Part shown: piece by piece, positions 12,639 to 26,431 of the stretch
Layout: each line of letters starts with the position of its first letter
Position numbering within the stretch: position 1 is the first letter of the stretch
Assembly: GCF_001039355.2 (NCBI RefSeq)
Contig: NW_019775834.1
Location: forward strand, 50,683-114,682
Length of the DNA: 64,000 bases
DNA from: Lingula anatina
Taxonomy: Eukaryota > Brachiopoda > Lingulata > Lingulida > Lingulidae
Direction: 5' to 3'
Notes under the pieces: generated by a model
What the model was told of the DNA's origin: nothing
The model's database searches: none
The model's input: the letters and a program-made list of their open reading frames with translations, nothing else
Position numbers and translations under genes: made by a program

Positions 12639-15600
12639 ATGTGGCGGTGGTGTATTTTGGCGCTGTGGAGTTTGGTTGTGAATTTCGGCATTCTACCAGG
12701 TTAGTTTAATGATTGTATAGACGTGAATGTGTTATAAAGCTGTAATCAATATATAAATTTTAATCGATTTTTCGAATATTATCTCAACGATTTCTTATCA
12801 CCTACATGTATCTTACCTGTTGTACGAAGAAGCACTAAACATTTAACCCAGAAACGACTTGTTGCAATCCCTCCCCTCCCCTCCCCTCCCCTCCCTTCCC
12901 CCGCTCCCAGCGTGCGTTGCTAGGAAACAGATGCATAGGTTAAAGATTAAAGGATTTCAATCCGCAGGTAATTGAAAACGTTGCATTGAAAGCATCAAGA
13001 TACAATCTCCCTACCCTTTTACAATACTGACTTTCAAACTGGATATTTGGTACTTCTGCTTACTATCAAATTTTGCAATTGGTATACAGGCATCCAGAAT
13101 GATCTGTGTAAAAACAAATAAAGTCAAAAAAGGATATTGATAAATCTGCTTAAGCTGAATCCTGCTTGGATGGAAAATGGTTTGAATAATTGAAGTCAGA
13201 ACGAAAACCCGGTGTGTTGTATTTTTTGATCAATACTAGACGTAGAATATGTGAAGATAAAAGAGAATATAAGAGAACGCAAGCATAAATGGCACCCAAT
13301 TATGCGAAACTAACGAGATTCTGAGATCTGCAAGCGTTAAGCGTAAAGCATCTAACGGAAGATAGAGAGGCATTTGGGATGCTTTTTTACATGTACAAAT
13401 TATTTGTTAAGATTGATGGGGAAAGTAAACGTCGAATTTGAAGCGAATACAATGGATATATTTTATTTTTTCATTCGATATATGTAGCTGTGCCAATTCA
13501 ACCATCACGTTTGCTTTATTTCATGGACTTTTTACGAGAAAAAGACTCGTTTTGTGGAAACATCATCTCTGTAGTTTAATTAGAAATGCATTTCTCTATC
13601 ATTATATTGATTTGGAGCGAAAAATTATATTCTAATAACGTTTATTAAAGTAACACATCTGTATGGCTGTGAAAATAAAACTGTTTTATTGCAATTTATC
13701 GTTGCATGAAATAATGTTAACCTTGTGTAACAATTGCTTTTTTAAAAATTTTGGCCTATGGCTTGTGGTAATGACAGCCCTGTTCTTGTCTGATTTCTAT
13801 GATGGTACGATAGGGAATGTTTGTTAATTATCTCTCTCATGAATAAATATATGTATAGATAAACGAATAATAATATAAAAAGGCAAAGAAAGAAAAGCAA
13901 AAGGTAAGAAAGGTACTTAAATGTGCATGCTTATCACAATTGAGCCTCTCATTACGCTCAGTAGTAAAATACGATCGTCTTATATGCAATAAATAGCGCA
14001 AAAGTAATCCACTGAACAAATTCCAGGAAATCTGCAAATAAAACAAGCGATTTCAGGAAACTTTCATTCATTTTCCATTCGTGTCTATGGCATTTCATGG
14101 CTCAGCAACACTGCTTGTAGCATTGTACGAACTGGGAATTGCCAACCGAGTAAAACTGCAGGAGGCCCCAGATGAACGAGAAAATAAACGACTACTTCGG
14201 TTGAGAGAAAAGATGTACGTTTCAATTGATCCCCTGAGCTTTGAATAATGAATGCGTCTAACTTGGCTATCTATAGATCATCTACTTTGATTAAATGGCA
14301 TTGGTCGATTAGAAGCGTGGGGGCAGATAGGAGCATTGGAGGATATTTCTTGGCTGTAGCAAGGTTGAGGCAGATATGGTTAATCAGGCTCTCTTCTCTC
14401 TCTTGATACGGCCTGCACGTTATTAGTAACATAGTAATCGCATTTTCATATTTTGTGTGGTGGAGANNNNNNNNNNNNNNNNNNNNNNNNNNNNNNNNNN
14501 NNNNNNNNNNNNNNNNNNNNNNNNNNNNNNNNNNNNNNNNNNNNNNNNNNNNNNNNNNNNNNNNNNNNNNNNNNNNNNNNNNNNNNNNNNNNNNNNNNNN
14601 NNNNNNNNNNNNNNNNNNNNNNNNNNNNNNNNNNNNNNNNNNNNNNNNNNNNNNNNNNNNNNNNNNNNNNNNNNNNNNNNNNNNNNNNNNNNNNNNNNNN
14701 NNNNNNNNNNNNNNNNNNNNNNNNNNNNNNNNNNNNNNNNNNNNNNNNNNNNNNNNNNNNNNNNNNNNNNNNNNNNNNNNNNNNNNNNNNNNNNNNNNNN
14801 NNNNNNNNNNNNNNNNNNNNNNNNNNNNNNNNNNNNNNNNNNNNNNNNNNNNNNNNNNNNNNNNNNNNNNNNNNNNNNNNNNNNNNNNNNNNNNNNNNNN
14901 NNNNNNGGGGGGGGGGAGGGGGAGTGGGAGGGCTAGTGAGAATTTTTGCAATGAACACACAAGTAAAATATATATGTATCACTTTCATTGATAGTCTTCG
15001 AAGTTGTGACGACAGCCAAAGGAAATGAAGATCATATAACTGTTCAGATATTATATGTACATCATGTCATGTCATAAAGGAAGCTTTTATAAAGAATAAT
15101 AAAAAAGACATTTACTATTATTAACGTAAAGATAGAGAAATGTTTTTTTTTTTTTTATTTATCATGTAGGAGAAGGTGGGTTTAATTGTAATTTTCGATT
15201 ATTCTAATCATTTTGGAAAGTGTTTTTAATATGATGTGTATTGCATTATTGTGTTATTCTTGTTCATGGCGAAGACTTTTCGTAGTAAGTAAAAAGATAT
15301 GGCCTTGTCCACAGGTGCCGCAAAAAAGATGGACACTTGATACCAGTTTGAATGGTGGAGCAAAGGCTTAAGCTCGACCTAAGAAAAGTTCAGATAGCCC
15401 AGTGTAAATAGGTTCAGATATTTTGACATCCTGACCTTGGATGAATAATCGTCCGAGTCCTGACCGAAGCAAAAAATAAAAAATAAAAAATAAAAAATAG
15501 GTCGTTCGATTGTGGTCAAACGCTATATAAGCCACGGCATCGTGATGTTGTTTTTAACGGCATCTGCAGCACGTAGTTAACGATACCGCGCACTTTAGAG

Positions 15601-18600
15601 GAAGAAGTAGAGGAAGATCGAACGGAAGGTGTCACCAAAAATAATGACAGGTCTTTCTAAAATACGCTCACCACAATATGTTTCCTGTCTTCACTGATAA
15701 AACGAATGCAGCAAGTTTTTTTATGATCAACTCGCTCTATAAGGTCGAATTTAGAGCATGTTCACCTAGCTATTTATGTCATTTGATAAAGTTTCAACTG
15801 TAGGTTTGACAGTCAATCCTGGGCAATATACCTCTTGTTAAGGAACTCCGAATATAAGTATTTAAGTAAAAGGAAGTACAACTGCGGGTCCAGCTAAGTG
15901 GGGTGGGGGGGGGGGGGAGAGAGAGAGATTAAGATTTGGCCCTGCTCTGCACGAAATATTTAAACTAGTAGACGAGGACATTGTGCTATAATATGAGGGT
16001 TACAGGGCTTTTTTGGTTTTGGTTCGCCTCGTTTGCATTATTTATATTTTTTGTGTGTGTGATGGAGAAGGAAGAACCTTCGCCCCTGCATCTTCCATTG
16101 TCAATGATTTGATGAGTAACTGTGGCTAAAACGAATCTCTGGAATTTGGGAAGTTTTTCGACACGTTTTTATAAATGTTTTACTTGCCAACATTAAAGAA
16201 AATAACCACCTACACAAATTTTCATTTTGCTCCTTTAAATCGAAATTCAGTGTTAAGGACAAGTTTAGGAAATACTTTCCATTTTTCCTTTAAAGATTGT
16301 TTATCAAAAAGTAAAAAAAAAAATTAAACTTCTAAATCAAAAGACGTCCTATGGGAATGTGAGCAAACCAGTATCGCCTTCTTCTAGCTAATCTCAAAGG
16401 CATTTTGGTTTATGAANAAGGGGTTTATACAACAAATGAAATGCAATGCAGAAAAACTAAGGGGATGAATGCTAAAATTTTCTGATTGTTAAGAAAATCA
16501 ATTTTCTTACTTTCATTCTCTCCTCTTCTTTTCTCTATTTTCAAACTTACCTCTTTGCTGAAAAGAGTTATAAAGAACATTCAAAGATACTTACGTAATC
16601 GGCTGTGGTATTGCAATAAAGAACTGGTAGGTTAGTGAATATACATGTGCATTGTTATTATTATAACACTTGAAAATGATCGATACTCAAATGTGTTTAT
16701 GATTGATAACAGAAACTAGCTTCCTGAACATTTATGGGGCGATCTAAGGCTCTTGTCAATTTTTGGTCATCTGTTGCCCGAGTTTACAAGTGCATTTTTT
16801 GTTTTTGGCAAATTGGTTCATCTTAACGCTGATTATGATAAATCTTTTGCCATTATTACATCATTCACTAGTTTAGATTGATACCTTGGGTTTTACTCAT
16901 TCATTATAGCATCTTCGACCTTTTGCAAGAGTACATTCCACACTCCCCTAAATCACCAATTACTTTCGATCTCTTCCATTTGATCGTCTCAAAATGAAAT
17001 CGTCATTAATTATTTCATTAATGAAACTGGAGTTTTTTTATAATTTTTTTTTCAAGTGGCTGCTCAGCACGATCACCCGAGTGAGTGCACATTTCCAAGA
17101 TTCGTCCAGAGTCCCATGACACAGGATGGCGATCTGATGCCCTGGATAACACAGAGACTGTGGAAGGCGGACGGCTCCCGGTGGATCACCCAAGTGGAAC
17201 ACAGAATTAACAAAAACACCATAGATTCTCTACGGCGAAACGAAGCAGACTGTTCGGATGGCATATGCATCAGCACGGCGGAGCTTTACACGAGAGTCTG
17301 TCTGCAAAGCCAACACCATAATAAATTCATTGTAAGAGAAACGAAGAAACAGCGCCCAGGGTAATTTCCATGCTTGTTCTGAGTTTGTGTGATTGTGTTA
17401 GAGAAGGTCTTATTTGAATGTGACAGAGATTCTTTTTAACAAAATTACTCTACTTGTGTGATGATTGACAAAACTGTTTGATTCTTGGTTGTGATCGTGT
17501 CCATAAAACTTAGAGAATTAAAATATTGTTAATTAAATGGTTTTTGTCGTTTTATATGATGTATCACAATTTTTTATAGGATTTAGATTTTTTTTATTTT
17601 TTTCAGAGTCAAAGAATATAAATGCATGCAGTTTATCAGACGGAGTGGTATAGTGGTACAAGTCCGGACAGGTAATACATGAAGTATATTGGGAATTCCC
17701 CTAGTGCTTTGATATTTAAAGATTGAAAAAAAAAATGAATAAGAAAATAAAACGAGATATATTTAACAGCGCCTGATAGAGTAAGCGTTCGTGTTTTGCC
17801 AACGTTTTAAACTGAATAATATTTTAATTGAACATTTCAGGAGTTGCGTGGTCGTCGATAGACCAAGTCAAATGCGACGATGATTCATTGTCCGTGGACG
17901 CCGATTATGACTGGCCGTGGCTTGGTTAGTATATTGTCTGAAATAGGAAAATAGTGTTTAATTGTTACTTAAGTAAATAGATACCTGCCTTCTTTTTTAA
18001 TAGGACATAAAGGTGTGAATCATTGCAGGCCGCTATCCGTTTAGATTTGAACGTTAATTAGGAATCAATTGCGAGAACTTGAAAAGTCTATATGATTAGC
18101 ACTCAGTTTACAAAATTTATAGGCAAGTTTAAAACTAATTGAAGAATATCTAGCTTAAGATTGATATGTGTACCAATCTATTTATGTAAAATATCAAAGA
18201 GAAGTCTGTGATACACTATGTAATCACTGAATCTCCTTGTTAGAGTATGATTACTATGTCGTAAAGGTGCTTCTTAGAATTGCTTCAGATCTTGCTCTAA
18301 GATTCAAACCTCATGTGCCTATTCTCCAGGGCCTAGACTGACGGAACAGTGGATAGAGTGCCCGCTCATTGGAGGGTTTGACTTCGTCACCACGGACATT
18401 GCTAAGAGACAGGTGAGATTTGGCGAGAATCTCGTTCTTCTCAGCCGAGTCCTTACGTATGGGTGTATTTCATGTGGTTGTAAAATCACACTCTCTGATT
18501 GTATTTGCACCTACCCGTGCATGTGTAGCACACAAGCTTGCACCAAGCACGCACAACATGTACATATGCATTTACTACACTTATAATCATTAATATGTAC

Positions 18601-21600
18601 GTGTCCGTGGACAATATTTCTCTATATATAGGCCTACTGGTACGTAGTAGTATCATTTGAGACATCTGGTATTTAACAAAAGGTACATTGCATTGGCAGT
18701 AAAAAAAACTTATCCCTATTTAATTGACAACAATTTGTGGATCTCTGAAGTCATTACCGTTTCTAGAACTTACTTGTCCATAGGCATCGTTGAACAGAAC
18801 TTTTCAATGAATGCATGGTGCCTATATATCTTTGACTCTTACAGAAATTGTGTCCGACACAATTCATTCCGTCCAGATTGGAGAGTGAATGCATTCAGGG
18901 AGAAGGGATGGACTTTATTTTCCCTACAGAAGAATGCAATCCTATATCCACCACGAAAGGTAAGAGTATAGTAGGCTATATATAGAATACATATTTCATT
19001 ATTTATATTGGTTTCTTTATTTTTCTTCCCACAGTCATATCTAGTAAATATAGTGTCTACTAAATCTGATCCATTATGTGCAGGCATTTCACAGTGCATA
19101 TAAGTGCCAGCAATTAACCAGAGACATATCTGTAAATATCTAGTGAAAAATCAACCTGTGATGATCCTGGTAGAGGGTAGATAAAATTTACTTATCTTTT
19201 ACAGAGGAAAAGATACACTGTTATGCTAGTTGGGAGGACGAACACTGGATGTACCTTATCATGAGCCAGCCAAGGCAGTTACCGCCTAAATTTGCCATGG
19301 TAGGTCTGAAATGGGTGTCCTTTTATAATAGGAACAAATTCGTCTTAAGTCATTTTCACCATCATTTTCACAAGTCTTCAAACCGTACACGGTAGAAGGG
19401 GGGGGGGGGGAAGGGGTTAATGCCCTCTGTACGCTTTTGTAAATAATAAATATGATGATCCAAAAGTTCATCAATCATCATTTTAAGCTTTTCATCTTGT
19501 ACTGTCTGAAGGGGGAGGGTCGGGGGTCTGGGAAAAGTCTACTCTTTGTAGACTTGTGAAAATGATGATAAAAATGGATGACCACTAAGTGTATTACCGT
19601 AGTTCACTTATGCAGCACTTAATAAATAAAAGTGAAACATTGCTACCTGAAGAACAAGTAGTCTTTTCAAATTACCCTATTTTCATTTTGACGTTATCGT
19701 CAGTAAATTACTAATCTTTATCTTTAATTTGTTAAAGATCCTGCTTACGATGAACATTTATGATAATGCTTTAAATTTCATTTATGTACATATAAATATC
19801 AATATTCACGTTCTGTTCTTAGACTTTTCCAAAGACCATAGGCGACGCGACCTTCACGGCGAACTTATACGTCGGTGCCGTAGCACCCATCGGATCCACT
19901 GGTGTCCCTCCACGCAATGTAACGCACCTGGAGATGTCGATGACCAGGACGTGTAAGATAACTTGAGAATATGATAACTTGTCTGTCACGGATGTTTTGG
20001 TAATTTGTAGTAAATGACTGGTTTGGTTTTCGTTTCGCCGATCCAATGTCAATTTAGGCTATATTTTTCAACAAACTTTGACAATTCTTTGGTATGCCGA
20101 AATGTGTTGATGCTTGATGGTGCAATTTGATGATTACATGATTCCTATCGAAATCATAAACACATTTGACTAAAATAAGAGGTCCATTTTATCTCGACGT
20201 AAACCCATTACATAAGATAACATTTATTTCTCTTTTGATAAAGTTATAAATGTTGTTTATTTTATAAAGCCGCCGAGTTGTGTTTCGACGTCAATCCAAC
20301 GGACTGTCAAAATTTCAAATCTCTTGGAATGTGCTCTGACCCAAATTACAGTGAGCCTTGTAAGAAGAGTTGTAACCTGTGCGGTAAGTACCAACCCTTC
20401 GTGTACTCTATCTAATTTCATTTTATTTCACACTTTGTCTGACTTTATAAGATTCTGTTGGAGGCAAATAACGTCCCATCTCTCAAATAGAAACGCCAGT
20501 GGACACAGTTTTATAGAGAATATGCATGTAGGGCCTGTGTAGTTGACCGCATAATTTACCAGGCAAAAAGATTATGTTTATATCGTAATATAATTTCATA
20601 CATCACCTAAAATGGAAGGAAAGGAAATAGTTTTTAGTCAACAGAAGGCGCGCTGTCTCACAAAATTAGATAAAGTGGGTATCAAGGCACGCTGGGACAC
20701 GTTGTATTGTTACTCTTTTCAGACCGAGCTCCAAATCCAGCCCCTACCCAGAACCTAGCAGAAGACATTCGGGGTCAGTGGGTGCAACAGGAAGTCATTG
20801 AAAACTTTAACCTGAATATCAACCAAACACATGTCCATTCTCCTGAGCTGGGAACGTTCTCTTGTATCGGCAAGAAGTATGAAGGGCAAGAATATAAGAT
20901 GGTTTCAACTTTTGGCAATGGATGGTAAGATATGTTTTTTTCTACTTCTTTTTATTTAACTTTATTTCTTTTTATTTTGGGGAGGGGGGGGGGATCAGAT
21001 TTATGCCATACAGTGTTTTAGGGATAGTTAAACAGAACAGTAATAGGCCTACAAACAACAGCATACACATTTAAATGTAACCGAAGAGAGTCCTATTTTG
21101 TGACATAAAGGTAGACCTATTTGCTTCTGAGTAAAATCGTGTTTGGGGGTTTATAGTCGTATTTTTCGTCCATTTCCAGCCGTCCACGATACACGTGTAT
21201 GTCCTTCAAGAGAGCTAACCCAAATGTCCTCAAGTATCGACTTTGTAAGTACAAACACTCTTTAAACCAGATTAGTTTAGAGTAGAAAGAATAGAACAGA
21301 ATACTCTAATGTGACCAACTACACCACTGAAGCAGTAATTACTTTTCTTTTCGTATGTACGTAATAACTACGATAAAATGCTTTTACTTTTAAAAGTCTT
21401 TTAAAAATGTGTTATACTTGAAAAGAGAATTTACCAATTGTGCTAGGAGAAACTCATTTGAGATGATAGTGACTATAAAGCAAAGCGAAATACAAGAATA
21501 GCCTGTACATGTAAGGTTGCATTTTGTACTTTCAGCAAAAAGCGTCAGATCCGACGAACCACTAGAAACGATCTGCAGTTTTTCCAACGACCCTGCTCCC

Positions 21601-22818
21601 CTGAACGCACTAATCAGAAGTGCTTCTTTCAAAAATCTAGTCGGTAAGTTTTATCATCACAGTACCACAGTTTACAGAACATTGCAGGAAAAATGCCAAC
21701 TGACAAGCCCCAAAGCGCCGTATTTGTGTCTGAAAAAAAAAAAAAAAAACGCTGTCTGTTGTTTAATGAGTTTTAAAGCTCTGTGACATTTTAAGATGAC
21801 TCGAGCACTACCATATGTTTGATTCCATGCCCTGAATCCATGATCTAACATACTGTTGGAACCTAGCCTGAATAAAATAACTAAATAAAAAAGTTGTATT
21901 TCAAAACCTCCAAAAAGGATCCTGTAAACAGCACGGGGCAGTATGTTCAATTAGCAATGGTGTCAAAACAACTACCGTTTGTATTTCATCGTAGCTGCTG
22001 TGGAACGAGTTCCAGTTCCCTGTGGGTTGCCAGGCAAGACCCCCTTTGACGCCATGTTCAAAGGCCGGGGTGCGTCATGCACAGGACACGTAGGGGAGTA
22101 CGACCAAACCACGTGCACGTCCAATGAGACTTCACTATGGCTGTTCTTGGACAAGAAAGGAGACTGTAGCGAGCCAAAAGGACTCGATCAAGGTTTGATT
22201 TACACCCCATTTCCATAGATTAGATCGACCTACTTTAGATCGACCTAACTCCCTGGGGGTTCACGCTAAATAGCTGTCAGCCGGGCGGACACGAAAGTTA
22301 ATTATCCCCTTACAGCTTGTAGTAGGCGGGACGGACATTTAAGTCGGATTATCTGAAAGTAATCTAGTGAGACTCCCCGCGGGGATAGATCGATCTAAAA
22401 TCTATGGGAATAGAACCTTAAACTTCAAATTATGAAATCGAGATAAAACACATTGTTGAAATGAACCAGAAACGTTTGATTTTTTTAAAAACTGAAAACA
22501 GAGCATAACATTTTGATAATTGGCAGTTGTTTTGATGGAAAAGAGCTAGAGAGCGTAATTTTTGTCTGGTTTCTTTAGGATTTACTTGTCTGGCACACCT
22601 AAAAGTGCCACAGAAAACAAGTGGAGATGATACTCTTATTATTACCGAGGACAAAAACAGAGCATTTAACCAAAGCAGATTTAGGTGCTGGGTAAGTTTC
22701 CGGTGTCTGTTATATTCACATAAAAAGAATGCTTTACTCTTTATTTCATCCTACAATGGGATAGCAATCTATCTATTAACCGATAACACTAAAAAATTAA
22801 GTAAGAGTTAGAGATGGT

Positions 22819-22863
<45 letters not shown>

Positions 22864-22915
22864 AAAAAAATTTTTTATAAAAAAATTTTCCCAAAAAAAA
22901 AAAAAAAAAAAAAAA

Positions 22916-22968
<53 letters not shown>

Positions 22969-24003
22969 AGAAAGACTTTTTATGAAAAATATTGTGCCGC
23001 CATACGCATATTTAAATCAGTCTTCATATTTTTATATAAGATGGAAATTTCGATAGACCATTGAGTTCGCACTTTTGTTTGGAACCCGTGGCCATATACG
23101 ATATACTTAAATACAAAATCCCCCATAGTTAAACTAACGGCAAATAAACAACCATTATAAATCAATCTGTTAAGTAGTTCAATACAAAGTAAACCAATTT
23201 CTTTTCTTTTGGCCATTTTTTCTAATCATCGGTTGCCTTTATGTGTTATCAGGTGTTAACGAACTATACAGGCTCTGGACCAACAGACAGAAAAGGACCA
23301 GTATTGTATCAAATGCCCTCTCCACAGTGTGACGAGGGAACGCGGAGAGATGTCACGATAAGTGACACACAGTCGGCATCATATTACCTAGATTTAGGTG
23401 AGTCTAACTCCAATTACTAGTACCTGTCGAATTTCCTAAATTCATTGATGAAGGAAATAAGAAAACAATCTTTTCTGCTACTAGATTTGGAAAATAACAA
23501 AAGATATTGGAAATAACAAAATATATTGGAAATACATGTATGAATTAAGGATAATTGGATAATTTGATTTGATGTATTATTTCATAGATGACATAGTCGA
23601 TATTTAATAACACGATTTGCTAACAACTTGTTTTTTTTAAACAAAGTAGGATGAAAAGGCTTTGAAATTAATGTTTGAAAAACAGGGCAAAGGATTTTGT
23701 TCCGTGGTTGGTGTTTGTACATGCATGTACATCTGTTTTTAAGTCGCCATTTTGGTACCTTGAGGAAAAAAAATCCTTTAATAATTACGCGCATAACAGA
23801 AAAAAACAAAAACATAAACAAGTGTTGCGTTTCAAATACTTTTTCGGATTTCAGAAAACCGGTCAAATCCAACAAACCAATCATACTGCAAGACGGCTAC
23901 TAAGGTCAACTCGAAAGGTGGAGCCACCAGCATAAGCCAGACGATGATTAGTCAAAGTTTCGTTTATTTAGTTTTAATATTGTTTCTACGCTGTTTTCAT
24001 TAA
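12639..24003 (+). CDS. Secreted, probably GPI-anchored Cys-rich protein with a central ShKT domain (676 aa, 16 exons)
   Basis: Exons: 12639-12699, 17057-17360, 17607-17671, 17841-17924, 18330-18412, 18845-18959, 19205-19299, 19823-19952, 20270-20383, 20723-20924, 21180-21244, 21536-21643, 21995-22192, 22579-22691, 23253-23397, 23855-24003. Every junction is GT-AG, every phase agrees, and the total is 2031 nt. Residues 1-20 form a signal peptide (MWRWCILALWSLVVNFGILP). Residues 21-310 hold two Cys/Trp-containing modules, the second opening with LCPTQFIPSRLESEC. Residues 313-351, all of exon 9, form a six-Cys ShKT domain. Residues 352-645 hold further Cys-rich modules. After an NSKGG stretch the chain ends in a hydrophobic tail (FVYLVLILFLRCFH), a GPI-signal pattern. 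The modules resemble, from memory, invertebrate secreted proteins with DUF7042-DUF7045 domains; the function of these is unknown. ShKT is a common extracellular domain and does not imply a toxin. An acceptor at 12618 suggests an untranslated upstream exon. AATAAA is at 24057. Intron 1 contains the 440-N gap, and the poly-A/T tract lies in intron 14. Confidence 0.88.
12869..12902. repeat. (CCCCT)n tract, G-quadruplex-capable on the minus strand
   Basis: At least six C3-4 blocks are separated by single T residues, so the minus strand carries six or more GGG runs with 1-2 nt loops. It lies about 170 bp into intron 1 of the 676-residue gene. Confidence 0.7.
14467..14906. other. Assembly gap (440 N)
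   Basis: The run of N lies in intron 1 of the 676-residue gene and is followed by a G run (GGGGGGGGGGAGGGGGAGTG), so loss at a homopolymer is likely. Frames that cross it are meaningless. Confidence 0.98.
15473..15500. repeat. (AAAAAAT)n short tandem repeat
   Basis: About four copies of a 7-bp A6T unit lie in intron 1 of the 676-residue gene. Confidence 0.75.
19349..19583. mobile_element. MITE, poly-C family, copy 3 (inverted orientation)
   Basis: It begins GTCATTTTCACCATCATTTT and ends TGATGATAAAAATGGATGAC, giving inverted repeats of about 35 bp. The G run at 19398-19409 and 'ggggttaatgccctctgtac' match the C run and 'gcattaacacccc' block of the other copies in reverse complement. It sits about 50 bp after exon 7 of the 676-residue gene. 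It is the best preserved copy for defining the family ends. Confidence 0.75.
22210..22410. mobile_element. MITE with 'ccatagatt...agatcga' inverted ends
   Basis: The left end (TTTCCATAGATTAGATCGAC) is matched in reverse complement by the right end (GATCGATCTAAAATCTATGG), with a two-base indel. The element is about 200 bp and non-coding, starting 18 bp after the end of exon 13 of the 676-residue gene. Confidence 0.7.
22823..22966. repeat. Poly-A / A+T low-complexity tract
   Basis: About 144 bp of nearly pure A is interrupted by ATTTTTTAT and AATTTTCCC. There is no coding sequence or element body next to it that would make it the tail of a retrocopy. It lies in intron 14 of the 676-residue gene and may contain base-calling artefacts. 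Confidence 0.8.
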
Positions 24004-26431
24004 AATGATGTAAAGATGGAAAGTAACATTTGATAAGTCCGTGTGCAGGGGAGTGAAATAAAGTTTACAGATATCGTCACGTACGAGAAAGTTTTGTACG
24101 GATAATTCTTGTACATGCAGTGAGTAACTGCTTAAGTAGGTAGCTTTAGAATTAGGGAGAAATGTGCGTGTGTGAACTAATTAAAATTCTTAATAGACAG
24201 ATGTACCGTTTAATGTGTAAAATAGAAAGAAGTATGAGTCAGTTCTTCTTTTAACAAGCAAATAAACCTTTCTGTTCTTTAGAAATACTGGAATCGCCTG
24301 TACAGTATGTGTTTAAAGTTCATTCCAACATGTGTCAATTAAATCACCCAGCGAGCTTTATCACTGCTCATTTTTTAAAAAATTCTTTATATGGCCAATA
24401 CTTAAGGTGAGGCTTGATTTGTTATGTCCTAAAAGTATGAACATTGTTAGTCCAGAATGCAACAAAAACAACTCTGGAACCGTGCGTGGTTCCACTCACG
24501 TGAATGTAGCAAGAATGTAGGTGCCAGAAGTGACAACATTCATCGGAGATTGATTAAGAAATAGAAGTGTATCTGTTATTTAACTGTGATGTAAATGCCC
24601 CATGCTCTCAACTGTCTAGAAGCGTTGTGTAATTTATGTTAACCGACTCCTTTACGATAGCCAATTCCAACTCCCAATGGACTTCAGGGTTGCCACCAAC
24701 AAATGTGCAGGCATTGGTTATCATGTTATGTATAAATTAAGAACACATAAAAGGTGACCCACGGTTGAATCAAAACCAGGTTTAGGAACCAGGGTATTGT
24801 GATTACCTGATGAAAGTGAAATATCTACATGTGTCTTCCTTTTCGAAAACTCAAATCGTTCCTGAAATGCACCATTTGTCCTAATGTTTAGTGGCATTTC
24901 TCTGGCTTAAAGCAAAAATAGTCGGATTCATAAACGTTTGCAAAGATATGGTACTGGTAGATGTACACGAAACGACACAATGGAATAATTGTAAGACATT
25001 TGTTCCATATTTCAATGTGTATTGCCATGACAAATTTAGTAAAATCAACTGTGTCTATAAAACAGTGGATGTCCGCCTATTTATTTATTTATATGTTATC
25101 GTTGCTAATGGACGCCCTTGTAATAACTTGCTGATTGTAAATATTTAGTAAGCATTTCATACTTACGGTGCTCGCTTATTATTGTTCATCATTTTATCTT
25201 CACAACGTTGTTTTACGTTTAGTTATGTAAACGTAACGTACACTGGTAAAATACCAACGGTTTTAATTTGGGCCAGCTTTAAAGTTAGATATACATGTGC
25301 AATGTAAGAAATATAAATGTATGCTCGTTATTATTAAGTCACTTATTACTCCGTTTTGTTCAGCAAACAACACGCATTAGAACCACCTTCTCGTTTATTT
25401 CTTGGTAGAGAAAATGTCAGCGGCAGTCCATCTGAACTAGGACTCAGTATTGAGTTCTAGATCTAAAGGAGATTTGTGGATCGATTGTCGGACAGTTGAC
25501 TGTCTTTGAAATCAAATACTACCAAACTTGAGCTTACTGTAGCACCACTGCATAACTTTCAAATAACAAGTTGACACGGTCCAAGACAACCGCACAAATT
25601 TAATTTAAAGTATACACAAAATTGTGTTAGATTTATGTTATGTAAGACCACAACGTTTGTATCGTTGAGGGTGTTTTAAATGAAAATTTCACGTTTTATT
25701 GGAATATATTTACGTATAAGTGTCGTACACCACGTCGTTAAAAATGGACATGAACAGTAAATGAGAAATAACAAGAAAGAAAGAAATCGCCGCCAACGAC
25801 GATTTGGTTCTTTGTACTACCTAATGGTTGCATGCAATACGGTGTATGAATTGAAAAGGTGCTATCACATCCAATAATGAAAGATTGACAAGGACAAAAT
25901 GATGAGAAAAGTGTATATATTTTCTATCTTCGCCATTTAATACATTTAAGTAAATATTGTAAGTTGTGTTATAAACGTGTAATAAAATTTATGACATACT
26001 TATTAGGTTTATGTTTTTTTAAATCAAAGATGACCTTTAAATGCCAAACATAAAAGGTTTTTAATTGCCCTTTTTAGCAAGATTTTTTTTGCTGCTATTA
26101 CCTACTACCCCAAAACCATACAAACGTTTTTACATAAATATTCATAAATATTGCTACCCTTGCATGGATGTATAATGTGACATTACATATCCTGAAAGAC
26201 GTATATTATGTTCTTTTTTTTATTTCGTTACAAATTTGATTTTCCTTTTTTGCAACCAAACTCACTGAGGTAAAAAAAACCAACCGGTAACCATCTCTGA
26301 ACAAAAAAGTTTTATGTGAACGCGAAAGGTAGCCAAAATTACGAAACAAAATTAATGGAGATCGGGACGTTAAGCGTTACAATCTGTGGAGCAACCGGAT
26401 CGTTTTTCGCATTATGCATTCTTTTTTCAGA
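24004..26431. other. Intergenic stretch, 3' flanks of two convergent genes
   Basis: It holds the 3' UTR of the 676-residue gene (AATAAA at 24057) and, on the minus strand, the 3' UTR of the NPY/NPF-like gene (AATAAA on the minus strand at 26219-26224). Short open frames here have no coding character. I see no other gene. Confidence 0.5.

Noticed and set aside
14271-15028. Several overlapping open frames across the N run
   Set aside because: They are open only because N codons contain no stop; the flanks have no coding character.
20270-20383. Possible toxin gene, because of the ShKT domain
   Set aside because: The domain is one exon of a large surface protein, and ShKT domains are widespread in non-toxic extracellular proteins.
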